DNA of 64,000 nt from an uncultured Rhodocyclaceae bacterium (GCA_934271525.1 CAKQRL010000003.1:86963-150962), one strand, 5' to 3'; shown: positions 42,401-51,760, counted from the first letter of the stretch. The notes: a model not told the origin generated them from the sequence alone. Made by a program: numbers and translations.

Positions 42401-42441
42401 ACATTTTATTTTTTTCAAAAAAATTAGGCGTTGACCGTGGA
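42391..42441. repeat. Full palindromic repeat element
   Basis: Cores at 42391-42402 and 42430-42441, 39 bp apart, T7-C-A7 centre. The left core holds the TAA of the GT2 gene. It lies between convergent genes. Confidence 0.95.
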
Positions 42442-42448
42442 AAATCAT

Positions 42449-43060
42449 TCATCTTTCATTTTGTTGGCGCCAATGCCAAGGCGCAATGGGGTTTGGCATT
42501 GACCACAAGCCTTTGCGGGCAGTTTTGGCGGCGGTTTGCGCTTGATTAAGTTTTGGATTGTTGGAATAGTTTTTGTAATGCCACGCGTAACCATTGGCAA
42601 CAAGCGCTTCGTTCAGCCACACATTTTGCGCGTTGTAAACATCGCACACAAAACGTTTGTAGCGATCAAGCCTTGGTTGGCATTGGAGTTTCAAATTTTT
42701 TGTGGCAATGCTTTTTAAAAAATCACGCGATGCACTGCCGTATGCTTGTTTGATTTCGGGCGCATCAATGCCAAAAAGTCGCACGCGGCGTTTTTCGCCA
42801 TTGTTTGTTTCAACTGTTATCGTATCGCCATCGGCAACCTTCACAAGTTTTGCAGAAAAAATATCGGTTGGCGTTTCTTCGCCCGTTTCAAAAAAACCAA
42901 AAAAACCGCTTGCGCAAGCGCTTAAAAATAAAGCACCTCCCGCAACAACCAAAAAAACCTTGCCTTGTTTGGTGCGGCAAAGTTTTTTGGTGTGGGCGAT
43001 TAAAAACCGATTTGCCAAATCCTTTAAAAAATCAGCGATGATTTTTTGACGAAAATTCAT
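42449..43060 (-). CDS. Thermonuclease-like (SNase) protein
   Basis: A 203-residue protein. A basic N-terminus and a hydrophobic segment (about 33-50, VFLVVAGGALFLSACAS) could be a membrane anchor or late lipobox. The rest is a staphylococcal nuclease fold: VADGDTITV, RVRLFGIDAPE and DRYKRFVCDVY hold the metal and catalytic residues (Arg, Asp, Glu, Arg). C-terminal ARKGLWSMPNPIAPWHWR is typical. A surface nuclease could supply or clear extracellular DNA, a link to DNA uptake that remains speculation. Confidence 0.82.
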   Translation of the reverse strand: MNFRQKIIADFLKDLANRFLIAHTKKLCRTKQGKVFLVVAGGALFLSACASGFFGFFETGEETPTDIFSAKLVKVADGDTITVETNNGEKRRVRLFGIDAPEIKQAYGSASRDFLKSIATKNLKLQCQPRLDRYKRFVCDVYNAQNVWLNEALVANGYAWHYKNYSNNPKLNQAQTAAKTARKGLWSMPNPIAPWHWRQQNER

Positions 43061-43098
43061 TTTTCAAAAAATGGCAAAAATGCCCCTAGCAAGATTTT

Positions 43099-44658
43099 TT
43101 ATTTTTCCAAATCGGCGGGTTTTGCCGAATCCGCCGTTTTTGTGGTTGCTGGCGCTTGGGCAACATCGCTTGGTTTGGCAGAATTTTCAGAATCGGAAAC
43201 ATTGTTTTTCACAGGCTCTGGCCCCGGGAAAATGCCCTCTTTCCAAACAAAATCCGGTTGCCAGCCGCCGCCCAAGGCTTTAAACAAATTCACCGTGGCA
43301 TTCAAACGCGCTTGGCGAATCGCAATCAAATTGATTTCTGATTCATTGTGCGTGCGCTCGGAATCCAACAATTCCAAATAACCCGTGTGGCCGGCTTTGT
43401 AGCGTTGTGTGGCAATTTCCAAAACGTGGCGCGCGCTCTCGGCTCTAATAATGGCGGCGGCTTCGGCAATTTCTTGCTCGCGCACGCTCACCAAAGCATC
43501 GCGCACTTCTTGATACGCCAGATGCAATGCTTTTTCCCATGCAATTTGCGATTGTTTGGTGATGGCTTTTGCCGCATCCACTTGGGCGCTTACCGCGCCC
43601 CAATTCAAAATGGGCATCGCGGCAGACAAAGCAATAGACCACAACGATGAAGAAGATTCAAACAAACGCTCGGTTAAAGTGGCAGAAGAACCCAAACTGC
43701 CAGTTAAATTAAAACTTGGAAAATACGCCGCACGCGCCACGCCAATGCCAGCATTGGCGGCAATCAATTGGGCTTCGGCTTGCTTAACATCGGGGCGATT
43801 TTCAATCAGTTGCGCAGGCAAACCCACAGGCGGCACGGGCGGAACAGGTAAATATTTCAAATCGCCTTTGGGGATTTTTAATTCCGGTTGCGCCGTAATT
43901 AAAGCAAGTTGGTGTTCTGCCAAAGCGCGTTGGCGGTTGTAGTCGGCTTCTTGTGCGTGCGCTTGTGCCAACAAGCCGCGCGCTTGATGGTAATCAATAG
44001 GAGAAACCAAACCGGCATCCATGCGGTTTTTGGTTAAAAGCGCACTTTCTTCGCGGGTTTTTAAGGTGTTTGCCGTTACAATCAACTGCGCATCGGCTGC
44101 TCTTAATGCCAAATAATTATTCACCACCAAGGCAATCACGGTCAAACGCGTGGTGTCTTTGGCATAAAGCGTGGATAAAAGCGAGGCTTGTTGGCGTTCA
44201 TTTGAGCGGCGCACTTTGCCCCACAAATCCAATTCATAATTGGTGGAAAATAAGCCGGAATAAGATTCAGCATAGCGCGGCGACATATTCGGCATTCTGC
44301 CAGCGCTTTGGTTGCTCAAATAATTGCGCGCGCCATCTGCCGACAAATTAAAACTTGGAAAAAATCCGCTTTGCGTTTGCTGCACCAAGGCTTGCGATTC
44401 TTCCACGCGGGCAAAAGCAAGGCGCAAATCGGTATTGTTTTTGAGCGCCACTTCTACCAGTTGATTCAAGGTTTCATCGCCAAACAATTTCCACCAATCG
44501 TTGTTGACAAGCGTCTTTTGGGTGGCGACATCCTTTTGGTGTGGCAAGCTGTAATATTGAGGCAAAGGCGAATCGGGGCGCAAAAAATCCGGTCCAATGC
44601 TGCATGCGGATAAAGCAAACGCCAAGCCAATCGGCAAAATTTGATTAAAGCGATTCAT
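43099..44658 (-). CDS. Outer-membrane efflux lipoprotein (OprM/NodT family)
   Basis: A 519-residue outer-membrane channel of the RND pump. The lipobox LSAC (Cys19) is followed by GPDFLRPDSPLP. Two TolC-type repeats with coiled coils follow; GLLAQAHAQEADYNRQRALAEHQLA and KQAEAQLIAANAGIGVARAA are typical. The last 40 residues after GGGWQPDFVWKEG are low complexity (Ser, Ala, Lys, Pro). A strong GGAGG site precedes the start. It follows acrB with no gap, third gene of the operon. Confidence 0.92.
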   Translation of the reverse strand: MNRFNQILPIGLAFALSACSIGPDFLRPDSPLPQYYSLPHQKDVATQKTLVNNDWWKLFGDETLNQLVEVALKNNTDLRLAFARVEESQALVQQTQSGFFPSFNLSADGARNYLSNQSAGRMPNMSPRYAESYSGLFSTNYELDLWGKVRRSNERQQASLLSTLYAKDTTRLTVIALVVNNYLALRAADAQLIVTANTLKTREESALLTKNRMDAGLVSPIDYHQARGLLAQAHAQEADYNRQRALAEHQLALITAQPELKIPKGDLKYLPVPPVPPVGLPAQLIENRPDVKQAEAQLIAANAGIGVARAAYFPSFNLTGSLGSSATLTERLFESSSSLWSIALSAAMPILNWGAVSAQVDAAKAITKQSQIAWEKALHLAYQEVRDALVSVREQEIAEAAAIIRAESARHVLEIATQRYKAGHTGYLELLDSERTHNESEINLIAIRQARLNATVNLFKALGGGWQPDFVWKEGIFPGPEPVKNNVSDSENSAKPSDVAQAPATTKTADSAKPADLEK

Positions 44659-47600
44659 TTATTCGCCCTCCTTTTTGTTTTGCGCAACATTTTGCAAATT
44701 ATCCACGGTCAACGCAGAATTATTTTCAAAATCCTTGTTTTTTTTCGGTTCGCGCTCCAACCATTTGAAAAAGAGCGGAATGAAAATTGTGGCAATAAAC
44801 GTGGCTGCCACCATTCCACCAAACACGCCCGTTCCCATTGAACGCCGTGCTGCCGCGCCTGCGCCAGTGGCTTTAACCAACGGAAACACGCCCAACACAA
44901 ATGCCAAGGAAGTCATCACAATCGGGCGAAAACGCAGCCGCGCGGCTTCTTTGGCGGCGGAAATCACATCTTTGCCTTCGTCTATTTTTTGCACGGCAAA
45001 TTCCACAATCAAAATGGCATTTTTGGCAGCCAAGCCAATTAACACCACCAGCCCAATTTGGAAATAAATATCGTTGGGCATACCGCGCAAATAAACCGCC
45101 ACCAATGCGCCAAAAATGGCAAACGGCACCGCCATTAAAACCGCCAATGGCAAAGACCAACGTTCATATTGCGCTGCCAAAATCAAGAAAACCATAATCA
45201 CCGCAAAAATGAGCGCTTTGGAAGAAGAACCAGAAGTGGATTTTTCTTGATAAGCCTGCCCAGTCCAAGCAATTTGGTAACCCAAAGGCAAGACTTCTTT
45301 GGCAACTTCTTCTACCACTTTAATGGCGGCACCCGATGAAATGTCCGATGCGCCATCGCCCATAATTTTGGCAGAAACAAAGCCGTTAAAGCGTTCCAAT
45401 TGTTCGGCACCAAACACATTTTTAACGGTGCTAAATGCCGAAACCGGAATCATCTTGCCAGTGGTTTGGCTTTTCACATAAACCTTGCCGATATCATCGG
45501 GAGTTTGGCGATAACGCGGTTCGGCTTGCAACTGCACGCGGAAAACACGCCCAGAGCGGTTGAAGTCATTGACATAAAGCGCACCCATTGTGCTTTGCAA
45601 AGTGCTGTAAATATCAGACAAAGGCACACCCAATGAAAGCGCTTTGGTTTCATCCACTTCCACATAAAGTTGCGGCACATTGGCGCGGTAAAACGTGCGC
45701 ACGCGCGCCAATTCCGGGCGTTTGTTCAACGCTTCAACCAGCATTTGCACGGTTTTTTCTAAATTAGAAGGATCACCATCGGCGCGGTTTTGCAAATAAA
45801 ACTCAAAACCACCGGCTGTGCCCAAACCCATAATGGCTGGCGGATTAAACACAAATGCCAAGCCATCGGGTTGCATCATTCCGATGCGCGTAAATTTGTT
45901 GACCGTCTCTTCAATGGTTTCATTTTTGCGCTGCGACCAATCTTTCATTGGAATAAAAATGGTGCCGGAATTGCTTTTTTGCCCGCCAGCAATCATATCA
46001 AAGCCCGAAATGCTGATGGTGTGCTTCACACCCGGATTTTGCCGAAATTGCGCACTGACATTTTCAGCCGTTTTGTTGGTGCGGCTTAATGTGGCACCAT
46101 CGGGCAAAGAAACTGAGGCAATCAAAAAGCCTTGGTCTTCCGAAGGCACAAACGAGCCCGGCACCGTGCGAATTAAAAACACAATGGCAGAAATGACCAC
46201 CGCGCCAACCAAAAAACCCAGCAATTTGTTGCGCAATGTAAAACCAACGGTGTGCACGTAACTGCGCGTGAATTTGGTAAAAACATAATTAAACGGGCGG
46301 AAAAGCCGATTTTTCTTATGCTTGCCGCGCAACAAAATGGCGCACAAAGCAGGTGTTAAAGTCAAAGCCACAATGCCAGAAATCACAACCGAAATGGCAA
46401 CGGTCACCGCAAATTGTTGATACAACACGCCGGTGATGCCGCCCAAAAAGGCAACGGGAATAAACACCGAACAAAGCACCAACACAATGGCAACAACCGC
46501 AGAAGAAACTTCTTTCATTGTTTCAACGGCGGCATCAAAGGCAGACATTTTGCGCTCAGTCATCAAGCGCTCCACATTTTCCAAAACCACAATGGCATCA
46601 TCCACCACAATGCCAATGGCAAGCACCATTGCAAAAAGGGTTAAGGTATTGATTGAAAAATCAAACAACCACAAGCCAGCAAAAGTGCCCACCAGAGAAA
46701 CCGGCACCGCCACCATAGGAATCAGCGTGGCTTTGAGATTTTGCAAAAACAAATACACCACAGCCAACACCAAAATCAACGCTTCTACCAACGTGGCTAT
46801 CACTTCCTCAATGGAAGCAGAAACAAACAAGGTGGTGTCGTAAGTTACATTGTATTCAATGCCTTCTGGAAAGCCTTCGGACAATTCTTTCATTTTGGCT
46901 TGAACCAATTTGGAAACTTCCATGGCATTGGCGCCGGTTTGCAAGAAAATGCCCACCGCAATGTTGGATTGTCCATCCAAAGCGCTTTTTTGGTCGTAAC
47001 TATACGCACCCAATTCCACACGCGCCACATCTTTAATGCGCAACAAGCCGCTGGGGCCGCCCGCGCGAATCACAATATCGCCAAACTCTTCTTCGGTAAT
47101 CAAACGCCCTTTGGCTGTTACCGTATAAGTTAAAACTTGGCTTTGCGTAGAAGGTTCTTGCCCAATTTTGCCAGCGGCATTTTGCGCATTTTGCGCGCTA
47201 ATAGCGGCGGCAATTTCACTGGTGGTCACACCCAGTTGCGCCATTTTGTCGGGTTGCAACCAAATGCGCATTGAGTAATCTTGAGCGCCAAAAACTTGCG
47301 CGCCACCAACGCCCGGCACGCGTTTTAAATCATCCACAATGTTTAAGCTGGCGTAATTAGACAAATAAAGCGAGGTATAACGCTCTGGATCCGCGGTCAA
47401 TGAAACAATTTGTAAAATATCGCTGGAACGTTTGTATACCGAAACACCAATGCGCCGCACTTCTTCGGGCAAACGCGGTTCGGCAATTTTCACGCGGTTA
47501 TTCACATTCACCGTTGCCATATCGGGGTCTGCGCCCACCGCAAAAGTCACAGAAATAGAAAGCGAGCCGTTGGAAGACGATGAAGAATTGAAATAAATCA

Positions 47601-47826
47601 TATCGTCAATGCCGTGCAACTGCTCTTCAATGGGGGCGGCAACCGTGCGCGACAACGTTTCAGCAGAAGCGCCCGGATAACTTGCAGAAATCACCACCAT
47701 TGGCGGTGAAATTTGCGGATATTGCGAAATGGGCAAAGATTGTGAAGCCACCAAGCCGGCAATCACAATCACAATGGAAATGACCGCCGAAAAAATCGGA
47801 CGACTTACAAAAAATCGTGCGTTCAT
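44659..47826 (-). CDS. acrB: RND multidrug efflux transporter, inner-membrane subunit (AcrB/MexB type)
   Basis: A 1055-residue proton-driven pump. The start ARFFVSRPIFSAVISIVIVI, proton-relay helix 4 with GIVVDDAIVVLENVERLM (two Asp), and FVPSEDQGF are typical of the hydrophobe/amphiphile family. Twelve membrane helices flank two large periplasmic loops. The C-terminus is unusual: ENNSALTVDNLQNVAQN is encoded in part by repeat core 44702-44713. GGGAG precedes ATG 47826. It lies 15 bases after the acrA stop. Confidence 0.94.
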   Translation of the reverse strand: MNARFFVSRPIFSAVISIVIVIAGLVASQSLPISQYPQISPPMVVISASYPGASAETLSRTVAAPIEEQLHGIDDMIYFNSSSSSNGSLSISVTFAVGADPDMATVNVNNRVKIAEPRLPEEVRRIGVSVYKRSSDILQIVSLTADPERYTSLYLSNYASLNIVDDLKRVPGVGGAQVFGAQDYSMRIWLQPDKMAQLGVTTSEIAAAISAQNAQNAAGKIGQEPSTQSQVLTYTVTAKGRLITEEEFGDIVIRAGGPSGLLRIKDVARVELGAYSYDQKSALDGQSNIAVGIFLQTGANAMEVSKLVQAKMKELSEGFPEGIEYNVTYDTTLFVSASIEEVIATLVEALILVLAVVYLFLQNLKATLIPMVAVPVSLVGTFAGLWLFDFSINTLTLFAMVLAIGIVVDDAIVVLENVERLMTERKMSAFDAAVETMKEVSSAVVAIVLVLCSVFIPVAFLGGITGVLYQQFAVTVAISVVISGIVALTLTPALCAILLRGKHKKNRLFRPFNYVFTKFTRSYVHTVGFTLRNKLLGFLVGAVVISAIVFLIRTVPGSFVPSEDQGFLIASVSLPDGATLSRTNKTAENVSAQFRQNPGVKHTISISGFDMIAGGQKSNSGTIFIPMKDWSQRKNETIEETVNKFTRIGMMQPDGLAFVFNPPAIMGLGTAGGFEFYLQNRADGDPSNLEKTVQMLVEALNKRPELARVRTFYRANVPQLYVEVDETKALSLGVPLSDIYSTLQSTMGALYVNDFNRSGRVFRVQLQAEPRYRQTPDDIGKVYVKSQTTGKMIPVSAFSTVKNVFGAEQLERFNGFVSAKIMGDGASDISSGAAIKVVEEVAKEVLPLGYQIAWTGQAYQEKSTSGSSSKALIFAVIMVFLILAAQYERWSLPLAVLMAVPFAIFGALVAVYLRGMPNDIYFQIGLVVLIGLAAKNAILIVEFAVQKIDEGKDVISAAKEAARLRFRPIVMTSLAFVLGVFPLVKATGAGAAARRSMGTGVFGGMVAATFIATIFIPLFFKWLEREPKKNKDFENNSALTVDNLQNVAQNKKEGE
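44702..44713 (-). repeat. Repeat core inside acrB 3' end
   Basis: Read on minus, GTTGACCGTGGA encodes LTVD of the AcrB tail; an ATTATTTTCAAAA centre remains. The extension beyond the last helix is likely repeat-derived. Confidence 0.88.
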
Positions 47827-47841
47827 TGTTGTTCTCCCGCC

Positions 47842-48948
47842 TTATTCGGCTTTTTGTTGTGCTTGTTGGGCTTGTTGTTGCGCCATCAAAACGGCTTTAT
47901 CCATCACTGATGCGCCGGTTTTGAGTTTCAAAATGTTGTCAGTAATCACGCGCTCGCCATCTTTTAAGCCACCGGTAATCACCCAATCGGAACCCACCCA
48001 TTCGGCAACTTCCACTTTGCGCGGTTCTACTTTGTTTTCTTGATTGGCAAGCATCACCAAATAACCGGTTTGTGTTTGCGTTACCGCCGATTGCGGCACC
48101 AAAAACACATTGGGACGTTCATGGCTTAACAATTTCACGCGCACAAATTGCCCGGGCAACAAATCACCATCGGGGTTGGGAAATTCTGCGCGCAGTTGTT
48201 GCGTGCCCAAAGTGGTATCAATGGTGCTTGCCAAAAAGTTGATTTTGCCTTTTTGTGCATAAGTTTTGCCGTTAGGCAAAACCATCTCCACGCTTTTGAT
48301 GCTTTTGGAAGTAGGTCTGCCATCGGGCAAGCGCGCGGCTTCGTTTTCACTTAAACCAAAACGCACCCAAATGGGATTATTTTGATAAACCGAAGTCAAT
48401 AAACTATCTGAGCCCACGGTGACCAGCGAACCTTCGGATTTCAAAGAACGCCCAGTTACGCCAGAAACAGGCGCAGTCACGGTGGTCCATTCCAAATTCA
48501 ACTGGGCTTCTCTTAATGCCGCTTGCGCCACGGCATTGGCAGAAAAAGAATCATCGTATTCTTTTTGGCTAACCGCTTGATTTTTAACCAAACCTTTTAA
48601 ACGTTTTTCTTCACGCGCGGTTTGTTCCGCGCTGGCTTTGGCGCGAGCAAAGGCAATTTTATAAGGCTCCGGGTCAATTTGAAAAAGCGGTTGCCCTTCT
48701 TTCACAAATGAGCCTTCGTCATAAAGCCGTTTTAACAAAATGCCGCCCACGCGCGCGCGCACTTCTGTTTCCTTAGCGCCTTCGGTTTGCGCCATCACTT
48801 CTAAGGTTAAAGGCAAATTCACCGATTGCATGGTTTTCATCGTAACGGGCATGGCTTGCATTTGTTGCGCCGCTTCTTCTTGGCTGCCGCAAGCTGCCAA
48901 AAAAGCAGACAAAGAAACCACCAAACCGATTTTCAACGTATTGCGCAT
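47842..48948 (-). CDS. acrA: RND efflux periplasmic adaptor (AcrA/MexA type)
   Basis: A 368-residue membrane fusion protein. Lipobox LAAC (Cys20) anchors it in the inner membrane. Lipoyl half motifs GTVEARVGGI-like TEVRARVGGILLKRLYDEGS and FVKEGQPLFQIDPEPYK, a hairpin (about 95-150), and beta-barrel RVKLLSHERPNVFLVPQSAV follow. TTAGGA precedes ATG 48948. First gene of acrA-acrB-oprM. Confidence 0.93.
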   Translation of the reverse strand: MRNTLKIGLVVSLSAFLAACGSQEEAAQQMQAMPVTMKTMQSVNLPLTLEVMAQTEGAKETEVRARVGGILLKRLYDEGSFVKEGQPLFQIDPEPYKIAFARAKASAEQTAREEKRLKGLVKNQAVSQKEYDDSFSANAVAQAALREAQLNLEWTTVTAPVSGVTGRSLKSEGSLVTVGSDSLLTSVYQNNPIWVRFGLSENEAARLPDGRPTSKSIKSVEMVLPNGKTYAQKGKINFLASTIDTTLGTQQLRAEFPNPDGDLLPGQFVRVKLLSHERPNVFLVPQSAVTQTQTGYLVMLANQENKVEPRKVEVAEWVGSDWVITGGLKDGERVITDNILKLKTGASVMDKAVLMAQQQAQQAQQKAE

Positions 48949-48981
48949 TTTGTTTTCCTAAACCATAAAAAATAAAATAGA

Positions 48982-49005
48982 ATTATACAAACAAGAATGT
49001 ATGTA
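48982..49005. promoter_or_regulatory. Candidate AcrR operator over the acrA promoter
   Basis: TACAAACAAGAATGTATGTA (48986-49005) is an imperfect palindrome like known AcrR/TtgR sites (TACATACAT facing ATGTATGTA). On minus it overlaps the spacer upstream of TATAAT (48987-48982), so repressor binding would block acrA. It lies between acrA and the divergent repressor. Confidence 0.65.
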
Positions 49006-49038
49006 AGAAATTTTTTTTGTAACAAGATGTGAAAAAAT

Positions 49039-49653
49039 ATGCGTAAAACCAAAGAACAAGCCGAACAAACACGCCAAAAAATTTTAAACGCCGCACGCAA
49101 AATGTTTTTTCAAAACGGCGTTGCCAAAACCTCTTTGGAACACATTGCCAAAGAAGCAGGCGTAACACGCGGGGCAATTTATTGGCATTTTAAAGACAAA
49201 ACGGCGCTTTTTTTTGCACTGCAACAAAGCGCGTGCGTGCCGATTGACGAAGGCATTCAAAAAATTTTTAAAAATCCGCAATACCAAAATCCGTTGGATG
49301 CCATTGAAGCGGCTTTGCAATTCTTTTTTTCCACTATTCAAACGCGCCAAAGCGCCAAGGAAATGTTTTCTATTATGGCATTGAAATGCGAATACGTGAT
49401 GGATTTTGAAAACGTCATTGACCATTTGATGCAACCGGCGCGCCATTTTTTAAAAACTTTGGAATTTTTTTACCAACAAGCAGCCAAGCAGAATTTGCTT
49501 AAAAAAGATGCCAATCCCAATTTTTTTGCGCTGGATACGATGATTTTTGTCAATGGTTTGGTCAATTATTTGGCATCCAATGAAAACGCTTATTGGCAAA
49601 CCAACGTGGAAAAACTCATCAAAATGCATATGCAGTTGCGCCGCAATGTTTAG
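49039..49653 (+). CDS. acrR: TetR-family repressor of the efflux operon (AcrR/TtgR type)
   Basis: A 204-residue regulator. The N-terminal helix-turn-helix is typical: KILNAARKMFFQNGVAKTSL, IAKEAGVTRGAIYWHFKDK. GVTRGAIYWHFKDK is the recognition segment of AcrR, MtrR and TtgR. The C-terminal ligand domain is variable. Divergent position to acrAB-oprM and the operator between support a role as local drug-responsive repressor. Confidence 0.9.
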   Translation: MRKTKEQAEQTRQKILNAARKMFFQNGVAKTSLEHIAKEAGVTRGAIYWHFKDKTALFFALQQSACVPIDEGIQKIFKNPQYQNPLDAIEAALQFFFSTIQTRQSAKEMFSIMALKCEYVMDFENVIDHLMQPARHFLKTLEFFYQQAAKQNLLKKDANPNFFALDTMIFVNGLVNYLASNENAYWQTNVEKLIKMHMQLRRNV

Positions 49654-49674
49654 TTTTTTTAAAAACAAAAAAAA

Positions 49675-49725
49675 TCCACGGTCAACTCTAAAAAATTTTC
49701 AAAATTTTTTGTTGTTGACCGTGGA
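49675..49725. repeat. Full palindromic repeat element
   Basis: Cores at 49675-49686 and 49714-49725, 39 bp apart, TTTTC-AAAA centre. It separates acrR from the tRNA-Val promoter. Confidence 0.95.
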
Positions 49726-49751
49726 AAATTGTTTTTTATGCTAATCAAAAA

Positions 49752-49780
49752 TTGACAAGGTCAACAATGCGTGTTTTAAT
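49752..49780 (+). promoter_or_regulatory. Sigma-70 promoter of tRNA-Val
   Basis: TTGACA (49752-49757), a 17-base spacer and TTTAAT (49775-49780), then a GC-rich discriminator GCGCGTC, usual for stable RNA genes under stringent control. The start would be about 49788. Confidence 0.8.
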
Positions 49781-49791
49781 GCGCGTCTTTT

Positions 49792-49866
49792 GGGCGGTTA
49801 GCTCAGTGGTAGAGCACTGCCTTCACACGGCAGGGGTCAGAAGTTCGAACCTTCTACCGCCCACCA
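49792..49866 (+). tRNA. tRNA-Val (anticodon CAC)
   Basis: 75 bases with encoded CCA. Acceptor GGGCGGT pairs ACCGCCC. The D arm GCTC..GAGC, anticodon stem CTGCC/GGCAG with loop TTCACAC (anticodon CAC, reads GTG) and T arm with GTTCGAA are all formed. The yggU-like gene begins 16 bases later and probably shares the transcript. Confidence 0.96.
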
Positions 49867-49881
49867 AAGCCCAGTTTTGAT

Positions 49882-50178
49882 ATGCCCAAATGGCTTGTTG
49901 AAAAATCCCCAACCGAAATTATTTTAAAAATCCACGTACAGCCCAATGCCAAAATGAGCGCTTGGGCAGGAACATTTGGCGATTCGCTTAAAATCCGTTT
50001 GAATGCACCGCCAGTAGACGGCAAAGCCAACGCGGCGTTGATTCAATTTTTAAGCGATTTTTTGGATTTGCCAAAATCTGCAGTTGGCATTTTAAGCGGT
50101 GAAACATCTCGGCAAAAACGCCTTTTGATAAAAGGCGATGCGCAAAAAATCAAAAATCGTCTTCCAAGTTTTGAATAA
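49882..50178 (+). CDS. DUF167/YggU family protein
   Basis: A 98-residue protein of the YggU fold. The motif ILKIHVQPNAK, then LKIRLNAPPVDGKANAALIQ and ILSGETSRQKRLLI are the family signature. Function is unknown. It lies 16 bases after the tRNA-Val gene, with no own clear promoter. Its 3' end overlaps that of dciA by 29 bases on the other strand. Confidence 0.88.
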   Translation: MPKWLVEKSPTEIILKIHVQPNAKMSAWAGTFGDSLKIRLNAPPVDGKANAALIQFLSDFLDLPKSAVGILSGETSRQKRLLIKGDAQKIKNRLPSFE

Positions 50179-50578
50179 TCTTCAAAAAAATCTCGCGCAA
50201 TTCTTCGGGTTGATTTTGCAAGTCTTCCCGCATTTTTTGTGCTGTTGCCCTACTAATTTTGCACTTTTGGGCTTTTGGATAAACATATTCATCAGAAAAC
50301 AAGTGCGGCGCCACTTTAATCACCACAACAGCGCAAGGTGCAATGCGTTGCACGCTTGCCAAAATGCGCGTTTGCAGGTTGTGCATTTTGTTGCGCACGG
50401 CGCTGTTCGGCACAAAAATTGTCAAACGGTCATCTGCCACATTGCCAATTTTCACAATCTTTTGCATAGCCAAAGGCAAACTTTTCGCAATGGCTTCTTG
50501 GCTTTTTTGCAGCACATCCAAATGCGCTGCCACGCCAGACAAAACGCCGTTGTTTAAAATTTGGGCAATATTTTCCAC
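50150..50578 (-). CDS. dciA: DUF721 protein, DciA-like
   Basis: A 142-residue protein with an N-terminal DUF721 domain (LQKSQEAIAKSLP, VADDRLTIFVPNSAVRNKMH, LQTRILASVQ), the domain of DciA, which loads replicative helicase DnaB. The C-terminal part is charged and unconserved. The start is GTG 50578 of repeat core 50574-50585 (GTGGAAAATATTG), the farthest start in the frame; no strong ribosome site is seen. It overlaps yggU at the 3' end and follows trm112 in direction. Confidence 0.75.
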   Translation of the reverse strand: MENIAQILNNGVLSGVAAHLDVLQKSQEAIAKSLPLAMQKIVKIGNVADDRLTIFVPNSAVRNKMHNLQTRILASVQRIAPCAVVVIKVAPHLFSDEYVYPKAQKCKISRATAQKMREDLQNQPEELREIFLKIIQNLEDDF

Positions 50579-50585
50579 GGTAAAC
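50574..50585 (-). repeat. Half repeat element, supplies dciA GTG start
   Basis: GTTTACCGTGGA on minus; GTG 50578 starts dciA. A T8-GA-T6 centre remains toward trm112 with no facing core. Confidence 0.92.
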
Positions 50586-50604
50586 GCTGATTTTTTTTGA
50601 TTTT

Positions 50605-50775
50605 TTATTCTTTTGGAAGCTCGCGCGCTTGCGATTCCATCATCACAGGCACGCGGTCTTTAATTGGGTAAGCCAAATGGCAGCTAGCGCAAACAAGTTC
50701 CTTTTTGTCATCGGTAATTTTGAGTGCACCCTTGCACACAGGGCAAACCAAAATATCAAAGGCGGGCAGTTCCAT
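50605..50775 (-). CDS. Trm112/YcaR-family zinc protein
   Basis: A 56-residue protein. It begins MELPAFDILVCPVCKGAL, with second knuckle LVCASCHLAYPI and RVPVMMESQAREL. This is the Trm112p-like (YcaR) family found beside lpxK and kdsB in proteobacteria. Bacterial members are thought to activate methyltransferases or assist other partners; role here is unknown. Its start overlaps the 3' end of lpxK by 20 bases. Confidence 0.88.
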   Translation of the reverse strand: MELPAFDILVCPVCKGALKITDDKKELVCASCHLAYPIKDRVPVMMESQARELPKE

Positions 50776-51760
50776 TCTTCACTTTCTCCAAAATTTTTTG
50801 CATCAACACCGGCGGAATTTGCGCTTCAATCGGCAACACCCAAGCGTTTTTTAAAGGCAAAGTTTGGCATTTTACAGCGTCTTTTTCAGTGATAAAAATC
50901 GGCAGATTGATGCCATCAAAATCGTCTAGGCTAAAAAAATGGTGGTCTGGAAAAGTCTTTTGGTAAGCAATTTTAAACCCCAATTTTTTTAAAGATTCAA
51001 AAAAGCGCATTGGGTTACCAATGGCGCTCATTGCCGCAATGCGCGTTTCATTGCCAAAATCGCTTTTTTTCAAACTTGGATTTTTCAAGGAATACGGCGT
51101 GCCGATTTTAATCATTGATTCAAAAATCGGCGTTTTGATTTCGCCCAAAAAACTTTTATCAGAAAAATTGTTTAACAAAATGGCATCAACATTTTTTAAA
51201 CGTTCCAAAGGCTCGCGCAAAGGTCCGCGCGGCAACAAAAAACCATTGCCAATGCCGCGTGCATCAAACACCGCCAATTCAAAATTGCGCGGTAGTGTGT
51301 AATGTTGCAAGCCATCATCGCTTAAAATCAAAGCCGTTTTGGGGTGTTTTTCCAACAACATTTTTGCCGCCATCAACCGATTGCCACCAACAAAAACAGC
51401 CAGCTGCGGCAAACGTTTTTTAATTAAGAGCGGTTCATCACCTACGTTTTCTGCTTTGGAATCAACTAAAACTTCCAAAATGCCGCCCGTTTTTCGCCCA
51501 TAACCGCGGCTGATGATGCCCACCGTCATTTGTTGTTTTAAAAAATAAGCAGCCAAAGCCATTAAAATTGGCGTTTTGCCCGAGCCGCCAACGGTGATAT
51601 TGCCAACAACCACAATCGGCACAGGCAATTTTTCTGCTTGCGCTTTCAAAAAAACGGCACGCTTTTGAATAAGCGTGCCGAAAAGTTTTGAAAAAGGCGC
51701 CAAAGCAGGCAATGCTTTGGAATTGCCCGCCCACCAACGGTTTTCAAAAAATGTGCGCAT
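50756..51760 (-). CDS. lpxK: Tetraacyldisaccharide 4'-kinase
   Basis: LpxK phosphorylates the 4' position of the lipid A disaccharide at the inner membrane. It is 334 residues. P-loop VVGNITVGGSGKTP (about 52-65), GIISRGYGRK and SDDGLQHY are conserved. It is third in exbB-exbD-lpxK-trm112, a layout shared by many proteobacteria. Its start overlaps the exbD stop by one base (TAATG). Confidence 0.94.
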   Translation of the reverse strand: MRTFFENRWWAGNSKALPALAPFSKLFGTLIQKRAVFLKAQAEKLPVPIVVVGNITVGGSGKTPILMALAAYFLKQQMTVGIISRGYGRKTGGILEVLVDSKAENVGDEPLLIKKRLPQLAVFVGGNRLMAAKMLLEKHPKTALILSDDGLQHYTLPRNFELAVFDARGIGNGFLLPRGPLREPLERLKNVDAILLNNFSDKSFLGEIKTPIFESMIKIGTPYSLKNPSLKKSDFGNETRIAAMSAIGNPMRFFESLKKLGFKIAYQKTFPDHHFFSLDDFDGINLPIFITEKDAVKCQTLPLKNAWVLPIEAQIPPVLMQKILEKVKNGTARL

